A stretch of 64,000 bases of DNA from JAAYXE01 sp964391195 (lineage in GTDB: Bacteria > Chloroflexota > Anaerolineae > Anaerolineales > UBA4823). The translations under genes and the position numbers were made by a program. The DNA is taken from the NCBI GenBank assembly GCA_964391195.1, contig CAYMLG010000003.1:102645-166644 (forward strand). The letters are read 5' to 3'. Below are positions 63,311 through 64,000 of this stretch, in pieces. Position 1 is the first letter of the stretch; each line of letters begins with the position of its first letter. Below the pieces are notes generated by a model. It saw nothing but the letters and a program-made list of their open reading frames with translations, did not search any database and was not told where the DNA came from.

Positions 63311-63958
63311 ATGAACCAACCCTTATCCGACCTGTTCTCCGCCATTATCGAGGGCGAATCCGATACCGCTCAACTGAAAGTGGAAGAGGCCCTTCAAGCC
63401 GGGATACCCCCGGAGGTCATTTTGAATGAAGGCATGATCCAGGCCATGGATGAAGTAGGCCGGCGGTTCGAAGAAGGAGATTTCTTCGTGCCCGAGATGC
63501 TGATCTCCGCCAGGGCGATGAAGACCGGGATGCAGGTGTTGAAACCGCTGCTGAAACAAGAGGAGGTCCAGGAAAAAGGGACGGTGATCATCGGCACCGT
63601 CAAAGGCGACCTGCACGATATCGGCAAGAACCTGGTGGCGATGATGCTCGAAGGCGCAGGTTTTGAAGTCCGGGACCTTGGCACGGACGTGTCGACCGAG
63701 GCTTTCGCGCGCGAGGCCCAGAAAACGCCGGGCGCGGTGGTCGCCATGTCGGCTCTCCTGACGACCACTATGCCCAATATGAGTGCAACCATCAAGGCCC
63801 TGGAGCAGGCCGGGATTCGCGATCAGGTGCGGGTGATCGTCGGTGGCGCGCCGATCACCGAAGGGTATGCGGCGCAAATCGGAGCCGATGGCTACGCCCC
63901 GGATGCCAGCCGCACCGTTGGCCTGGTGAGGTCGCTGGTAAACAATTATGAACATTAA
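63311..63958 (+). CDS. Corrinoid methyl-carrier protein (MtbC/MttC-like)
   Basis: 215 aa. An N-terminal helical cap (about 1-90, MDEVGRRFEEGDFFVPEML) and a B12-binding Rossmann domain (about 92-210) with GDLHDIGKNLV (cobalt-ligand His) and GGAPITEGYA. It accepts a methyl group from the MttB-like enzyme and passes it to a second methyltransferase. It starts 11 nt after the AOR gene. No corrinoid reactivase (RamA-like) or methylcorrinoid:tetrahydrofolate methyltransferase is seen before the window ends. Confidence 0.95.
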   Translation: MNQPLSDLFSAIIEGESDTAQLKVEEALQAGIPPEVILNEGMIQAMDEVGRRFEEGDFFVPEMLISARAMKTGMQVLKPLLKQEEVQEKGTVIIGTVKGDLHDIGKNLVAMMLEGAGFEVRDLGTDVSTEAFAREAQKTPGAVVAMSALLTTTMPNMSATIKALEQAGIRDQVRVIVGGAPITEGYAAQIGADGYAPDASRTVGLVRSLVNNYEH

Positions 63959-64000
63959 AAAAATAATCCCGCAACTTTCGCCCCCCGGTTAAGAAGGGAA

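Overview
The window is a high-GC (about 60%) stretch of bacterial chromosome that reads as Chloroflexota, most likely class Anaerolineae. This is inferred from gene content, not from a marker gene. The pointers are Thr/Pro-rich linkers in exported LysM and lamin-tail proteins, WD40-type lipoproteins, a huge GAF/PP2C phosphatase, a PadR plus membrane-protein pair, ECF sigma factors paired with DUF4179-like anti-sigma proteins, and a small RRM protein with a Gly/Arg tail. No rRNA, tRNA, phage, IS transposase or CRISPR array was seen.

Layout. 0-4 kb: metH on the minus strand behind a complete SAM-I riboswitch leader (promoter, aptamer, terminator). 4-10.5 kb: housekeeping, with a SLOG-like gene, an HTH plus binding-protein-domain regulator, and the minus-strand block DUF1992 gene-dnaX-ybaB-recR, then a LysM/lamin-tail protein and a NYN nuclease. 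10.9-16 kb: a partner-switching module (STAS protein, RsbW-like kinase, six-GAF SpoIIE phosphatase). 16-24 kb: a CatE-like dioxygenase, an MFS transporter, a DnaA-N-like protein under an apparent LexA box, a secreted triple-repeat protein and a PAS/GAF histidine kinase. 23.9-26.9 kb: UbiD and both aconitase-X subunits, the gene set of the archaeal mevalonate route. 27-38 kb: rarD, the RRM protein, WD40 and FGE-like lipoproteins, LysM protein, PadR operon and small membrane proteins. 38-44 kb: two tandem paralogous ECF sigma/anti-sigma operons. 44-45 kb: a VapBC pair.

45-53 kb: a ChvE/MmsAB-type sugar ABC transporter whose binding protein is an in-frame tandem duplication (1041-bp period, 867 bp with no difference I could find by eye). 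Next to it is a gene fusing a sugar-ABC-type ATPase domain to a NarL-type histidine kinase, divergent from a response regulator with two receiver domains. I consider this the best candidate for an undescribed system: an ABC domain with a changed signature and no switch histidine, apparently recruited as the sensor input of a two-component system.

53-64 kb: an Ehu-type amino-acid/ectoine ABC transporter whose binding-protein gene carries an in-frame TAA, then a threonine aldolase, a creatinase/ectoine-hydrolase-like M24 protein and an MttB-family methyltransferase. Divergent from these are a GntR regulator (with an operator palindrome at its start site), an aldehyde ferredoxin oxidoreductase and a corrinoid protein. 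Together they look like an uptake and anaerobic demethylation/cleavage pathway for a methylated amine or related compound.

Intergenic regions hold many long perfect hairpins. Some are ordinary bidirectional terminators, but at least two sit between divergent genes and share outer ends related to GTGTGCA, suggesting a small dispersed palindromic element.
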